A DNA stretch of 64,000 nt from an uncultured Gammaproteobacteria bacterium (GCA_913060695.1 CAJXUA010000009.1:1-64000); one strand, 5' to 3'. Shown: positions 9,100 through 19,828, counted from the first letter of the stretch. Notes: a model not told the origin generated them from the sequence alone. A program made the numbers and translations.

Positions 9100-9336
9100 A
9101 TGTCCATGAGCTCTGAGATCGTCGCCGAACTAAATACCTTGATGCTTTACAACGTCACCAATCCCCAAGAAGGAATCAAAGTCCATAAGGACGCAGAACA
9201 ATCTCGAATCGACGCCGCGCGTCGGCTGCACGAGAAAGGACTCGTCACGCAAGCCGATGGTGGCTATCTCACCAACTTGGGCCGCGAGGCCGCCGAACAC
9301 CTGCAGATGGCACACACCATTCTGACCAGCGCCTAG
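9100..9336 (+). CDS. TIGR02647 family protein
   Basis: 78 aa from the ATG at 9100 (GAGGT upstream); the reading frame is open back to 8971 but the extra residues look non-coding. It matches the gammaproteobacterial TIGR02647 family: ELNTLMLYNVTNPQEGIKVH, then ARRLHEKGLVTQADGGYLTNLGREAAEH, which resembles a winged-helix or helical DNA-binding fold. Members are sometimes annotated as DNA-binding, without experimental proof known to me. It sits alone between the RIO kinase (divergent) and recD (convergent, 9 nt apart). Confidence 0.8.
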   Translation: MSMSSEIVAELNTLMLYNVTNPQEGIKVHKDAEQSRIDAARRLHEKGLVTQADGGYLTNLGREAAEHLQMAHTILTSA

Positions 9337-9345
9337 GCAGCAAGT

Positions 9346-11220
9346 TCAATCGCGCATAGTATTGCGCCAACCAAGCCGTGCGGCTAGCCCCGAGCTACGC
9401 TGCACGGGTGTCTGGCAGGCCTTTGTAAGCGCCTCAGCGCTGCTATGTAGCAACAAACGCGACCGCGCTCGAGTAATGCCTGTGTAGACCAATTCGCGCA
9501 GGAGCAGCGCGCTGCCGGCCTCACTAGGCAATATCAATAGCACCTCATCGAACTCCGAACCCTGTGCCTTGTGCACAGTCATCGCCCACGCGGTCACGTG
9601 CTCTGGCAGCATGCCGGCGGGCAGGCGCCGTACTTGCCCATCTAGTTCGGGGAAGCAGGCATCCAAGCCTCCTTCGTCATTACTCCATAGTAGACCGATA
9701 TCGCCGTTATAAAGTCCCATCTCATAGTCATTCACCGTCACCATGACCGGCGTTCCATGTTCCGCCTCACCCATATTCATTAGGCCCGCAAGGCGTAAGC
9801 GTTCCCCTACCTGTCGATTGAGCTCACGCTCCCCTAGTGGCCCTTCGTGAGCGGCGCACAGAATACGCGTGTCAGCGAAGGCGGCCAAGGCCTGAGCGAC
9901 ATCATCACACTGCAGATAGGGCCGGTAGCGTGCGACCGCCCAGCCAAGCACATCGCCGTGCAGCGGTTGCCAAGCATGTTCCCGCGGCTGCAGCCAGAGC
10001 AATTCACTCAGCACTAACTCCCCCATCGCCTTGTCGCCCTGACTCAATAGGCGCAACGCGGTTACCGCGTCGCCCCCGTTCACAGCAGCCGCAAAAGACC
10101 CGATGCCACTATCGGCCGCAAATCGATGACTGGTGCGCAGTAGCGCAAGCGAGTCCGCCACATCAGGTGCTTGCTCGGAGCTATCGATGTCGGCGGCGGC
10201 GCAAACACCGAGCTGTTGCAGCCATTCAGCCATAGAAGGCGTGTATTGTAGCGCCTGCCCGTGACCGGTGATATCGCCAAGCACATTGCCTGCCTCTACC
10301 GAGGCAAGTTGATCACGGTCGCCCAATAGAATAATCCGGGTATCCGCACGGCAAGCTTGTAGAAGCGCCCACATTAGCGGTAGATCGATCATCGACGCCT
10401 CGTCGATCAATAGGCAGTCGACGTGTAAGGGGTTGTGCGCATTGTGACGAAAACCGCGCGCGCCATGACCGCCCTGATAGCCGAGCAGGCGATGCAGAGT
10501 GCTGGCCTCATCGGGAAGCCGTGCCACGATCTGCGGGTCTAAATCCAACCTCTGCCGAGCGCCACGAATCGACTCCACCATGCGCGCCGCGGCCTTGCCC
10601 GTAGGTGCGGCCAGTCGTATGCGAAGCTCTGGGGATTGTTCTAACAATAGCGCCAACACCTTCACCGCAGTCGTGGTCTTACCAGTTCCGGGACCGCCAG
10701 AGATCACGGCAAAGCGTCGACTCAGCGCCAATGCCGAGGCGAGTTTCTGCCAATCCACGCCAGCACCTAGTGCTGTGGGAAATAGTCTGCGCAAACCCGA
10801 CTGTAGCTGCGGTAAATCCAGACCCTGAACAGGCCCAAGCCGCGCAGCGATGGAGTCGAAGACCGCCACCTCATAGTGCCAGAAGCGGTGCAGGTATAAT
10901 AAGTTGCCATCGAGCAGCATCGGCCCGAGCTCACCCGGTTCGCTCACGCAGACACTCGCTAGCAGCGCCTGGCGCCACGTGTTCAGGTCTGGAGCAAGAT
11001 CGACTCTTATGCCGGCTTGGGGCGCAAATAAGGCATGACCAGCCCACTGCGCGAGATCGATGCAGACATCGCCGCGTTGATTGCATTCGCTCAGCAGCGC
11101 AGCGCTCAACGTACACAGATCGTCTTCACCATGAGCGCCATGGCGCGCGACGAAACGCGCGAACGCGACACTAAGTGGGCTCAGGGCTCCAGACTTTAGC
11201 AATTCACTCAGAAGGCTCAT
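9346..11220 (-). CDS. recD: RecD, exodeoxyribonuclease V alpha subunit
   Basis: 624 aa SF1B 5'-3' helicase subunit of RecBCD. Walker A is GGPGTGKTTTAVK; Walker B is CLLIDEASMIDLPL; the C-terminal motifs include AMTVHKAQGSEFDEVLLI and YTGITRARSRLLL. RecD gives the complex its second motor and the DNA-end processing rate before Chi. Slightly longer than the E. coli protein (608 aa). The start ATG overlaps the recB stop by 4 nt, so the subunits are translationally coupled in the order recC-recB-recD. Confidence 0.95.
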   Translation of the reverse strand: MSLLSELLKSGALSPLSVAFARFVARHGAHGEDDLCTLSAALLSECNQRGDVCIDLAQWAGHALFAPQAGIRVDLAPDLNTWRQALLASVCVSEPGELGPMLLDGNLLYLHRFWHYEVAVFDSIAARLGPVQGLDLPQLQSGLRRLFPTALGAGVDWQKLASALALSRRFAVISGGPGTGKTTTAVKVLALLLEQSPELRIRLAAPTGKAAARMVESIRGARQRLDLDPQIVARLPDEASTLHRLLGYQGGHGARGFRHNAHNPLHVDCLLIDEASMIDLPLMWALLQACRADTRIILLGDRDQLASVEAGNVLGDITGHGQALQYTPSMAEWLQQLGVCAAADIDSSEQAPDVADSLALLRTSHRFAADSGIGSFAAAVNGGDAVTALRLLSQGDKAMGELVLSELLWLQPREHAWQPLHGDVLGWAVARYRPYLQCDDVAQALAAFADTRILCAAHEGPLGERELNRQVGERLRLAGLMNMGEAEHGTPVMVTVNDYEMGLYNGDIGLLWSNDEGGLDACFPELDGQVRRLPAGMLPEHVTAWAMTVHKAQGSEFDEVLLILPSEAGSALLLRELVYTGITRARSRLLLHSSAEALTKACQTPVQRSSGLAARLGWRNTMRD

Positions 11221-14200
11221 CGCGATGACTCCGCCTGAGGATAGGCTCCGAAGATACGCTGATCCAGTTCGTCGATTAAAGAGTAAGGCGGCAGATCGAA
11301 AAACACTCCGAAGCGCGGTCCGTGCTCCGGACGCATGCCCCGCAAGAACAGATAGTAGGCACCCCCCATATGTTGATCATAATGATAATGCGGCAAGCGC
11401 TGCTGCAAATAGCGATGCAGGGCCAAGATATAGAGTAGATACTGCAGGTCGTAGCGCCGGTCGAACATCGACCTCTTCAATGCCTCTGGCGCGTAATCGG
11501 AGAGACGCAGCCCAAGCAGATTACTCTTGTAGTCGGCAATAAAGAAACGTCCTTCGTGCTCGAACACGAGATCGATGAAGCCAGTAATCATGCCGCGGAA
11601 GTCATCGATTGAGAGTGCCTCTAGCGGCCTGCCTGCCCATGTGCCGATCACCCGATTTAGCTCCGCTACTTCCACGCGGTTTATCCCTAGATCGAACTCT
11701 AGTTCGCTCAAACGCTTGCTTGCTCTTAATGAGGCTAGGTTTAATCCCGTGTCGTTCAGCGGCGTAGTCACGATGTTATGCATCCACATAGCGATCAGCT
11801 GCTCTTGCTGCTCCGGAACAAAACCGTACTTCTTCGCAAAACGCTTATTCAAGACCACGGCCTGTTCGCTTACATCTGCACTAAAATCCATATGTTCAAG
11901 CATGTCGTGAAGAAACAGACCAACCTGCGCGCCCGCAGTGAATTGCAGAATGGCGTCATCACTCTGGGCGACACTGCGCGCGATGGGGGGCTGGTGAACT
12001 TCGCGAGTTAGGCTACTGAAACTACTTATGCGCCAATCGTTGGCGATACTGCCGTTAAAACTCCGGGCCCGTAGTTGTGCCGCTACGTCGCTCGACATTC
12101 TCGCCTGCACGGGCACTAAAGAAATAGGCAGGGGCTGACACTGGATATTCCCGCCGGCTTGGCTTGCTAATGATTCTAGCGCGCTGCTGACGATATCGAC
12201 ATCTAGAGGTGCATTGGGTAGCGATGTAGTCAATTGCGCGGGAGACTGTAGCGGGTTTAACAACCAGGCGAGCGCAGAGCTCGCGGGATTGCTTCTCCCC
12301 TCCGCAGCGCCCCACACACAATAGAGCTTGGCGCGCGCGCGAGTGAGGGCCACATAGACCAGACGCACATCCTCGGCAAGCCTCTCCTTCTCTGCCGCAT
12401 AGAGATTGCTCGCGATAGCCTCCGCATCTAGGGCCAGACAAGACTCACCTGCGTCGTTGTGAAAACCAAGCCCATGCCGCAGTTTCTGATCTGCCTGTCG
12501 AGGCTTGCTTGCCCACAGGAAGGGTACGAACGCGATGGGGTATTCCAGCCCCTTACTTGCGTGAATCGTCACGATTTTCACTAGTGCCTCATCGCTCTCA
12601 AGACGCAACTGTGTCTCGTCGTCCTCACTGTCCTGCAACTGCTCATGAAACCAGCTGAGTAAAGACTCGAAGCCAGGCAGGCATCGGGAAGTCTGTTGCA
12701 GCAGTTCGCCTAGATGCAATAGGTTTGTCAGGCGCCGCTCCGAATCTGCCTGCTCCGCAAGTCGCTGCGCTAACTCGAGGCGTTGTAAGAGCGAGTAAAA
12801 CATCGCCATGAAGCCGCGCTGGCCCCACTGAGAATTGAGGCTGCGCATCTGCTGCGCCCATTCCAACCAAGCGTTGGGGGTATCCACTATTGCCGCGATG
12901 GCTGTGTAGTCTAAGCCAAGCAGATCGCTGCTCAATGCCGCGCGCAGCACACTGCGGTCTTGATAGTGTACAACCGCCTCAAGAAGCATGAATAGCGCGC
13001 TTGCCTCGACACTTTCGAACACCGTGTCCCGCCCGACTGTCACTGCGTCAACGCCACGCACCTGTAGCGCCTGACGCACACGAACGCCCTCAAAGCCGTT
13101 GCGCACCAGCACGGCGATATCACCCGATACTACCGGCTTGTCCCCCAGTAGGGTCTTGCCACCGCGCCCTCCCACAATAAGGCTGGCGATCTCATCGGCA
13201 ACGGCGTCGCAGATTCTCTGTTCCAATGTGTTCTTATTGGCGCCCTGTGTACTTTCCTCTAATCCGAACTGCCAGAAACTAAACGCGGGGGCCTGCTGGC
13301 CATCGATCAGAAGTGGTTTGTGCTCTTTATCGGCCGCTTGTACTGGCTGGAATTCAATGATGTCGTCATAGACGAAAGGCGCCTCACGACACATAAATAC
13401 CTGATTCACAGCATCGATCAGCTGCGGCACAGATCGCCAGTTCGTAGCCAAGGTATAACGATGCTCGCCCACATCGTTACGCGCCTTAGCATAGGCAAAG
13501 ATATCGCCACCGCGGAAACTATAGATCGCCTGTTTCGGATCGCCGATCATAATCATGGCTAACGTGTCCTCCAGCGCCTCGGTGAGTTCGATTCCGAACT
13601 GTTCCGGCAGGTAGAGGCGCCTGAATATTTCGTATTGCAGATCGTCGGTATCTTGGAACTCATCGATCATCGCTACGGGGAAGTTCGTGCGTAGCACTTG
13701 CGCCAAGTTTTCACCGGTAGGCGCCGCTAACGCATCACGCAGGCGCGAGAGCTGATCGTGGTAAGTGAGTGTGCGACTTAGCGCCTTCTGCTCCTCCATC
13801 TGCACACGCGCCTGCTCTGTAGCCCTTTGCAAGGCGCTCATCCTCAGCAGTGCCCGCACTTGCAATACCATGTTCCAAACGCGCTCACAATCGGTGAAGA
13901 AAGGATCTTCGAGCGCCTTGTCCTTGCCTATCTGCGAGGGCTTAGAGTTCTGCTGAAGATACTGTGCACTCAACAACTCAAGGGCTGGAGGAATCGCGAA
14001 CCATGGACCGGACGCGAAGTATGTATCGAGTCGCTGAACCGATAGCGTCAACTCGGCAAGCCGATAACCCGACTTCGCATTGCGAGCCAAGACTTTCGAA
14101 GTGTTCAGTATTTCACAGTAGCGATCTCTATCTGCGGCCCATTGCTCGCCCAACGCATGCAATGCCCCCTGCACGCCCTGCCATTGCGCATAGATGTCAT

Positions 14201-14861
14201 CGAGGCCGACTGTAGACTTCGGAAGCAGACGCTTATCCTGTGCGTGGCGCAGGACGACTTGCGCCTCCATAAACTTACTCAGAGATGGGAATACACTAGT
14301 AAATAATGCGAGGCGCTCTGCCTGCAGTGGGTAGACTGCGCGGCGCCACCAATCCTTGAGCGCGTCTTGCCAGAGCGTGTCGTCATCTCGAGTCAGTTCC
14401 AGCTGAAACGCCTGCCCGCTGCTAAAGGCATGCTCGGTCAATGCGCGCTGGCAGAAGCCGTTGATCGTGAAGATGGTGGCCTCTTCCATGCTGCGCACCG
14501 CATAGCGCAGGCGCGACAATGCCGCCTCGCTTTGTGCTCGATCTCCCGCAGCTAAGGCTTTCAGCCAGGCTGCCAGGAAATCATCCTCAGGAAGTTTGTT
14601 TTCAGCTTGTGCCTGCTCCAGAGCGCGCTGCGCTTCATGCAAGCGCTTGCGAATGCGCCCTCGCAACTCCTCTGTTGCGGCGTTGGTGAAGGTCACTACA
14701 AGAATTTGGCTTACTTTAAAGCCGGCTAGGACATAACGCAGATAGAGATTGCTGATGGCATAGGTCTTGCCCGTACCGGCGCTCGCCTCGATGAGCTTCA
14801 CACCGGCCAATGGTAGGCGCAGGGTCTGCTCGGCGTCTAGGATAAGAGGCTTGCCACTCAT
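11217..14861 (-). CDS. recB: RecB, exodeoxyribonuclease V beta subunit
   Basis: 1214 aa from the ATG at 14861, which overlaps the recC stop by 4 nt (ATGA); the frame is open to 14948 but that extension lies within recC. SF1A helicase motifs: ASAGTGKT at 26-33, VVTFTNAATEELRGRI, IDEFQDTDDLQYEIFRRLY, GDPKQAIYSFRGGD, VTIHASKGLEYPIAFVPF and LVYVALTRARAKLY. The C-terminal nuclease domain is intact, with GFIDLVFEHEGRFFIADYKSN carrying the catalytic D-x-K. RecB is the 3'-5' motor, the nuclease and the RecA loader of RecBCD. Confidence 0.96.
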   Translation of the reverse strand: MSGKPLILDAEQTLRLPLAGVKLIEASAGTGKTYAISNLYLRYVLAGFKVSQILVVTFTNAATEELRGRIRKRLHEAQRALEQAQAENKLPEDDFLAAWLKALAAGDRAQSEAALSRLRYAVRSMEEATIFTINGFCQRALTEHAFSSGQAFQLELTRDDDTLWQDALKDWWRRAVYPLQAERLALFTSVFPSLSKFMEAQVVLRHAQDKRLLPKSTVGLDDIYAQWQGVQGALHALGEQWAADRDRYCEILNTSKVLARNAKSGYRLAELTLSVQRLDTYFASGPWFAIPPALELLSAQYLQQNSKPSQIGKDKALEDPFFTDCERVWNMVLQVRALLRMSALQRATEQARVQMEEQKALSRTLTYHDQLSRLRDALAAPTGENLAQVLRTNFPVAMIDEFQDTDDLQYEIFRRLYLPEQFGIELTEALEDTLAMIMIGDPKQAIYSFRGGDIFAYAKARNDVGEHRYTLATNWRSVPQLIDAVNQVFMCREAPFVYDDIIEFQPVQAADKEHKPLLIDGQQAPAFSFWQFGLEESTQGANKNTLEQRICDAVADEIASLIVGGRGGKTLLGDKPVVSGDIAVLVRNGFEGVRVRQALQVRGVDAVTVGRDTVFESVEASALFMLLEAVVHYQDRSVLRAALSSDLLGLDYTAIAAIVDTPNAWLEWAQQMRSLNSQWGQRGFMAMFYSLLQRLELAQRLAEQADSERRLTNLLHLGELLQQTSRCLPGFESLLSWFHEQLQDSEDDETQLRLESDEALVKIVTIHASKGLEYPIAFVPFLWASKPRQADQKLRHGLGFHNDAGESCLALDAEAIASNLYAAEKERLAEDVRLVYVALTRARAKLYCVWGAAEGRSNPASSALAWLLNPLQSPAQLTTSLPNAPLDVDIVSSALESLASQAGGNIQCQPLPISLVPVQARMSSDVAAQLRARSFNGSIANDWRISSFSSLTREVHQPPIARSVAQSDDAILQFTAGAQVGLFLHDMLEHMDFSADVSEQAVVLNKRFAKKYGFVPEQQEQLIAMWMHNIVTTPLNDTGLNLASLRASKRLSELEFDLGINRVEVAELNRVIGTWAGRPLEALSIDDFRGMITGFIDLVFEHEGRFFIADYKSNLLGLRLSDYAPEALKRSMFDRRYDLQYLLYILALHRYLQQRLPHYHYDQHMGGAYYLFLRGMRPEHGPRFGVFFDLPPYSLIDELDQRIFGAYPQAESSR

Positions 14862-17800
14862 GTCGGCTCCCCCATCTGTCGCAGCGGGCCATATACCAAC
14901 TGTGAAAGTCTTAGGTGTTCCTCGAGTTCGAGCGGATCCTCGACGCAACCGCGATGCGCGAGTGCAACATAGGGGTCGCGACTATCAGGAGTCGTTATAT
15001 CCCACTCGCTGCCCGCCCAGAGCTTGCGCGCCTTTTTCAATGCTATCTCATCGTTATCCAAGGCCAACTCATAACTCGCACTGGGGAATAGAGGCAAGGG
15101 CCGCGAAATGCCCTCTCGATAGAGTGCGACATAGCCGCTTAAGATCGACAGCGCCTCGGTAGGCTCCAGTATTTGGAAGATGCGCTCTGCGTCTTTGGCG
15201 ATCAACATGCTTTGCTGTCCCGCCTCGAGTACGCCTGCAGCACAAAGGGCGAGGTGCTCAATCCAGAGCGCTAGTTGATGTTTAGGCTTTAACTTAGATG
15301 GTGAGTAATGTAGTAATCCTATGCCCGACCTATAGCCAGTGACTTGTCCGCTGAGCAGAACCTCATTCGTGCCCTGCCCTGTATCGGCTACTTCGCATGG
15401 CAACGCGATCGAAACCGGAGTACTCGCAAGCCCTTGATAGGGTTCCAAACGCTCGAGCAGGCTAGCGGCTCCTTCTTCAACCTGCTCATAGGCCTGTGTT
15501 GCCATTGCGCCGTGGGGCAAGGCGCCTTGTGCCTCATACAGGGTTAGCAGTGAGTCGACGTCCTGCTGCTGGCCTGACAACAAACGCGCTAGATAATCGC
15601 TTTGCATTTGCCAAGTCTGCAAGCCGTTGAGATTGAAATTCTCCTCATCTTCATTCGGCTGCTCTTCCTGCAGATAAATGCCGAGCCGGGTGTTGAAAAA
15701 GGTCTTGCTAGGATGCTGCAGAAAGCGAATCAGACGATGCAACTCTAGTTGATCGAAGACGCCTTCTGTGGCTGCAAGGTTCTGTGCAGGCCAAGCGGAC
15801 TCGCCCGCTGCAATTGGCGCATGTGCGCGGTCCTCCAAACTCTGCGCAATCGCACACCACCACGTATCGTAGCTGTGCTTGCGCTCCCCCATTGCCGTGC
15901 CGAACTGGCGAGCACTGAAGGGCTGCATCGGATACTCCGTCGTCAAACAGCCGCTCATCAAAGGTGGTGTTTTATCTCCCTTCTCGTCTTTCTCGAATGG
16001 CAGTGGATAGTGTAGGTCAACGAAGTCGAGAAACTCCCGTAACAGCACCGAGGGCTGCTGTTCACTATTATCTTTTAGGCTCTTACCGGTATAGCTGAGA
16101 TAGAGTCTTTCGCGTGCGCACAATAATGTCTCAAGCAACAGGTAACGATCCTCGTCGGCCTTGCGCGGGTCACCCGGTCGCCACTGCGCTACCATACCAT
16201 CGAAAGATTGCGCCTGCTCGCGGCGCGGGAAGGCGGCGTCATTCATGCCCAAGACACAAATCATTTTGAACGGCAGGCTGCGCATCGGACGCATGCCACA
16301 AATGCTAACACCACCACTAAAGAAGCGATTGTGTTGTGTGCGAGTGCCCAGACTTTGCTCCAGACACAGCCCTAACAGCTCGATACTCAGCGTCTGTTCC
16401 TCGGCTTGTTCGGTCAGCGTATCGAGGGCATCGCGAATCTGTTGTAGCTTATCGTCCTCGTCGCGCACCGCGCCGAATAGCGCGTCGATCATCGCATTGA
16501 GAGCATCTTGCCACTGTGACATAGGCCGCGACTGACGCAGATGTAGGTGCCAATATTTCAAGACCTCCAAGAAGCCGCAGAAACGACCGAGAGCCGCAGC
16601 ATTGCCGCCACTCGCCCCTTCTAATGGCGCCACCCCTTCCCAGTAGAGCGAGCTCCCCATCGCATAGCCTGCGAGAAGACGATCGATGCCGTGTGCCCAA
16701 GTATTCTGTTCCGTATCCGGCAAATCCAATGCGCTTTTATGCGCGCCATCTAAACCCCAACGCACCTCACTCTCACGTAGCATCGTCAATACATCTTCCT
16801 GTACCTTGCCCTCGAGTGAGAACTGCGCGGCGATCTGTGGGACCTCAAGATAGGAGGCCAGTTCGGAGAAGGTGAAACGCGAACTTGGCAGCGACAGTAG
16901 GCGCAGGAATACGCGAATCAACGGATGCTCATCGGCTATCGTGATGTCCGATAAGTTCCACGGCAGAAACGGTCGACCCGAGTCTTCGTCGTAGCGGAAA
17001 ACCGCTTCTATATAAGGAGCATAACGGCTAATCTCTGGGATCATTACGAGAATATCTTCGGGCTTCAGGCTGGTGTCGCTATCCAAAGCTGCGAGGATAC
17101 GATCATGCAAGACCTGACATTCGCGCATCGCGCTATGGCACACACTGAGTTCGATGGAGTCATCGCTAAGGACAGTCTCGGGCTCGTCGTTCAAGCTAAG
17201 GATATCCCGCTGCACCCGGTGCAATAGCAGCGCCGAACCTGGGTCGGCATACTCCTCCAAGTGCACAGCATTGAGGCTGTCCTCACTGAGCAACAGATCT
17301 TGGAAGGCCTGCCCTTGGCGCCCCCACGAAGCCAGTAGTTCGTTACCGGTCTCGTAGTAATTTGCCTCTTCGGGATTCGTCAGGCGCGTGCGCGCGAGCG
17401 CCTTCTTGCTACGCAAATCCGCCCAATACTGATCGGTCGGGCTATGCTGAAACAGATAGATGTTCAAGTGCGCGGAGAGTGCCTGCAACACCTGCACAAA
17501 CAGAGGCGGCAGACTGGACAGCGCGAAGCAAATAATCCGCTCGGGGAGCCTTGCCAAGACTCGAGCCTGTTCGCTCCGCGATTGTAATGCCGCGAGCAGT
17601 TTGTCGATCAGGGCGACGCGATGGCTGTCGGGGCAGTCGCGTATCAGCGCGCGCCACAAGGGCCCCTGCCAAGCCGCTAGCTCGGCACTGCGCATCGAAT
17701 CGGTGCTGCGCCCCTCACTCCAAGCCCGAATCCAATCTGGGCGATAGTATTGATAGCGATCATAGACGTCGGCCAAGCGCTGAGCCAACTGCCAACGCTT

Positions 17801-18169
17801 CACGCCCTGCGCATCGTCGCGCAAATAGTGTTGTAGCTGAACAAACTCGGGCTGGTCGAGCAAATCGGGTAGAAGTGCAAACAAGCGCCATGCAGCGCGA
17901 TCCCGCGAGAGCGGATCTTCGCCGCCCTGCTTGCTCTGCGTGTTAACCGCAGCGGCGAGGCTCCATATCCACGCCGCGGGAAGTGGATAGTCGATGTTCG
18001 CCGCCACACCGTGAGCCATGCCTAGGTGCAAGTTGACCCAACGCTCCATTGCACTGCCGGGCACTAAGATCACCTCGGCTTGAAATGGGTCGCGCAGTGG
18101 CGTGTCGTGGAGTAGCTGCGCCAATTGGGCATGCAGCACCTCCACACGGTTGGAGCAGACTAAAAACAT
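14858..18169 (-). CDS. recC: RecC, exodeoxyribonuclease V gamma subunit
   Basis: 1103 aa, close to the E. coli length of 1122. N-terminal GSAMERWVNLHLGMAHGVAANIDYP is the conserved start of RecC. The protein has a helicase-like but inactive fold that splits the strands and reads Chi as they pass through. The segment VSICGMRPMRSLPFKMICVLG and the following region are conserved in the family. It is first of the recCBD run, 17 nt after the epoxide hydrolase gene, and could be cotranscribed with it. Confidence 0.94.
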   Translation of the reverse strand: MFLVCSNRVEVLHAQLAQLLHDTPLRDPFQAEVILVPGSAMERWVNLHLGMAHGVAANIDYPLPAAWIWSLAAAVNTQSKQGGEDPLSRDRAAWRLFALLPDLLDQPEFVQLQHYLRDDAQGVKRWQLAQRLADVYDRYQYYRPDWIRAWSEGRSTDSMRSAELAAWQGPLWRALIRDCPDSHRVALIDKLLAALQSRSEQARVLARLPERIICFALSSLPPLFVQVLQALSAHLNIYLFQHSPTDQYWADLRSKKALARTRLTNPEEANYYETGNELLASWGRQGQAFQDLLLSEDSLNAVHLEEYADPGSALLLHRVQRDILSLNDEPETVLSDDSIELSVCHSAMRECQVLHDRILAALDSDTSLKPEDILVMIPEISRYAPYIEAVFRYDEDSGRPFLPWNLSDITIADEHPLIRVFLRLLSLPSSRFTFSELASYLEVPQIAAQFSLEGKVQEDVLTMLRESEVRWGLDGAHKSALDLPDTEQNTWAHGIDRLLAGYAMGSSLYWEGVAPLEGASGGNAAALGRFCGFLEVLKYWHLHLRQSRPMSQWQDALNAMIDALFGAVRDEDDKLQQIRDALDTLTEQAEEQTLSIELLGLCLEQSLGTRTQHNRFFSGGVSICGMRPMRSLPFKMICVLGMNDAAFPRREQAQSFDGMVAQWRPGDPRKADEDRYLLLETLLCARERLYLSYTGKSLKDNSEQQPSVLLREFLDFVDLHYPLPFEKDEKGDKTPPLMSGCLTTEYPMQPFSARQFGTAMGERKHSYDTWWCAIAQSLEDRAHAPIAAGESAWPAQNLAATEGVFDQLELHRLIRFLQHPSKTFFNTRLGIYLQEEQPNEDEENFNLNGLQTWQMQSDYLARLLSGQQQDVDSLLTLYEAQGALPHGAMATQAYEQVEEGAASLLERLEPYQGLASTPVSIALPCEVADTGQGTNEVLLSGQVTGYRSGIGLLHYSPSKLKPKHQLALWIEHLALCAAGVLEAGQQSMLIAKDAERIFQILEPTEALSILSGYVALYREGISRPLPLFPSASYELALDNDEIALKKARKLWAGSEWDITTPDSRDPYVALAHRGCVEDPLELEEHLRLSQLVYGPLRQMGEPT

Positions 18170-18186
18170 AGGCTTGTGTAGGACCT

Positions 18187-19434
18187 TTAGCGAAGGCTTC
18201 TAAAGAAGGCTCGGACATCCTCTAGCAGGAGCTCGGGTTCTTCCATCGCAGCAAAGTGGCCGCCACGGGGCATGGGCGTCCAACGCACAATATTATACGA
18301 TGCCTCGGCCCATAATCTGGGGGTGATATAGATCTCTGCAGGGAAGATTGCACCGGCAGTAGGCACCGTGACATAGCCAGTCGGCTCGCTGGCTGGAAAA
18401 TTTCGGCTCTCATAATAGATCCGCGTCGAGGCGGTGATGCTAGCAGTGAACCAGTACACACTGATGTCGGTGAGGATCTCATCCTTCGTGAACTTCGCAT
18501 CTAAGCCATTCACGCTCTGTTGATCTATGTCGCTCCAACCATGGAATTTCTCCACTATCCAGGCGGCTAGGCCTGCCGGCGAATCATTCAAGGCCACCCC
18601 TAGGGACTGCGGCTTGGTGCCTTGAATCTGTTGATAGCCAACCTCATTGAGCATAAACGCAGCCCTAGCGTCGCGGGCCTGCGTCTCCTCTACGGGAACT
18701 GCGGCACGAATAGCGGGGTCTTCGGGTGGACTGGCCAACACGAAATTGGAGTGCAGCCCAATCATGCGCTCGGGGTAACGCGCTGCGTGTACACGATTGA
18801 TAATCGCACCCCAGTCGCCACCTTGCGCACCATAGTGATCATAGCCAAGACGTTGCATTAGAGCAGCCAACACATGGGCCATGCGCTCCGGATTATAACC
18901 ACGCTCTTGTGGTTCACCCGAGAAGCCAAAACCAGGCAAGGACGGGATCACTACATGAAATGCATCCTCGGCGTTGCCACCATAGAGTTCAGGATGGGTT
19001 AACGGGCCGATGATCTTGCGAAACTCGACGAAAGAGCCGGGCCAGCCATGGGTAATCAGCAGCGGCATAGCATCTGGGTTTTCCGCGCGTACATGGATGA
19101 AGTGAATTGGCAGGCCATCGATATTGGTCTTGAACTGCGCAAACTCATTTAACTCGGCTTCCTGCGCACGCCAGTCGAAATCATTGAGCCAGTAATCGAC
19201 AAGTTCTTTTAAATAAGTGGCGTTCGTACCGTATTCCCAGCCCGTGCCCGGGATTTGGGCAGGTAGGCGAGCATTGGCGAGACGTGCCTTGAGGTCGGCG
19301 ATGTCGGCATCCGGGATGTGGATCTCGAAGGGGACGATAGCGGTATCGGTTTGTGTCTGGGCCATAACGGGACTCGTTGTGATAGACAGTAGTAGGCAAA
19401 GGGCGACAGGGAGCTTTGGAATCAAGTGTCTCAT
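18187..19434 (-). CDS. Exported epoxide hydrolase-like alpha/beta hydrolase
   Basis: 415 aa. A signal peptide (residues 1-25, cut after VMA) implies a periplasmic or secreted enzyme. Residues 34-145 are the epoxide hydrolase N-terminal domain (FEIHIPDADIADLKARL). The alpha/beta hydrolase core has HGWPGS (129-134, oxyanion loop), the nucleophile D207 in AQGGDWGA, and the terminal GGHFAAMEEPEL with H393. The residues needed for hydrolysis of an epoxide via an aspartyl ester are therefore present; the substrate cannot be read from sequence. Its position directly before recC looks incidental. Confidence 0.85.
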   Translation of the reverse strand: MRHLIPKLPVALCLLLSITTSPVMAQTQTDTAIVPFEIHIPDADIADLKARLANARLPAQIPGTGWEYGTNATYLKELVDYWLNDFDWRAQEAELNEFAQFKTNIDGLPIHFIHVRAENPDAMPLLITHGWPGSFVEFRKIIGPLTHPELYGGNAEDAFHVVIPSLPGFGFSGEPQERGYNPERMAHVLAALMQRLGYDHYGAQGGDWGAIINRVHAARYPERMIGLHSNFVLASPPEDPAIRAAVPVEETQARDARAAFMLNEVGYQQIQGTKPQSLGVALNDSPAGLAAWIVEKFHGWSDIDQQSVNGLDAKFTKDEILTDISVYWFTASITASTRIYYESRNFPASEPTGYVTVPTAGAIFPAEIYITPRLWAEASYNIVRWTPMPRGGHFAAMEEPELLLEDVRAFFRSLR

Positions 19435-19559
19435 GGACTGACCTCTAGGACGGGGCTTCTTGTGATTATGAAGTGCGTGGGTATGGTGTCATAGGAGTTG
19501 GATGGGAGACAAGGTGGGTTTGGGGGGTGGGTTGAATGGTTGGAGCGTTTAGCTGGAGG

Positions 19560-19667
19560 CTTTAGTGCCGCGTCTCGCTCGCCCTGCGGGCATTGCTGGT
19601 TTGGCGAGGGCGCTTGATTGTGGCTTTAGTGCGTTCTGCCCGCTCGCCCTGCGGGCATTGCTGGTTA
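19560..19667. repeat. Two-copy direct repeat with internal hairpin
   Basis: The sequence CTTTAGTGC followed by a short variable part and then CGCTCGCCCTGCGGGCATTG with trailing CTGGTT occurs at 19560-19603 and again at 19622-19667, about 64 nt apart. Each copy contains GCCCTGCGGGC, which can fold into a 4-bp hairpin. The function is unknown. Confidence 0.7.
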
Positions 19668-19828
19668 TCAATCCCGGTTTTGGGGAGTGGTTGGGGAGGT
19701 TTTTGTTTTCTTGCGGAGTTTGGTTTTTCTTTGGGGATTGGTTGGGGGATTGATAGTTTTGGGGCTTGATCGGGTTTTGTGGTGGGCTTTGTTTTCGATT
19801 GGTGTGGTGTTGGGGGAGGGATTGATTG

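Noticed and set aside
9346..18169. Idea of a phage or defence island around recBCD
   Set aside because: Subunits are full length with normal motifs in the usual recC-recB-recD order, and no integrase, anti-RecBCD or defence gene is adjacent.
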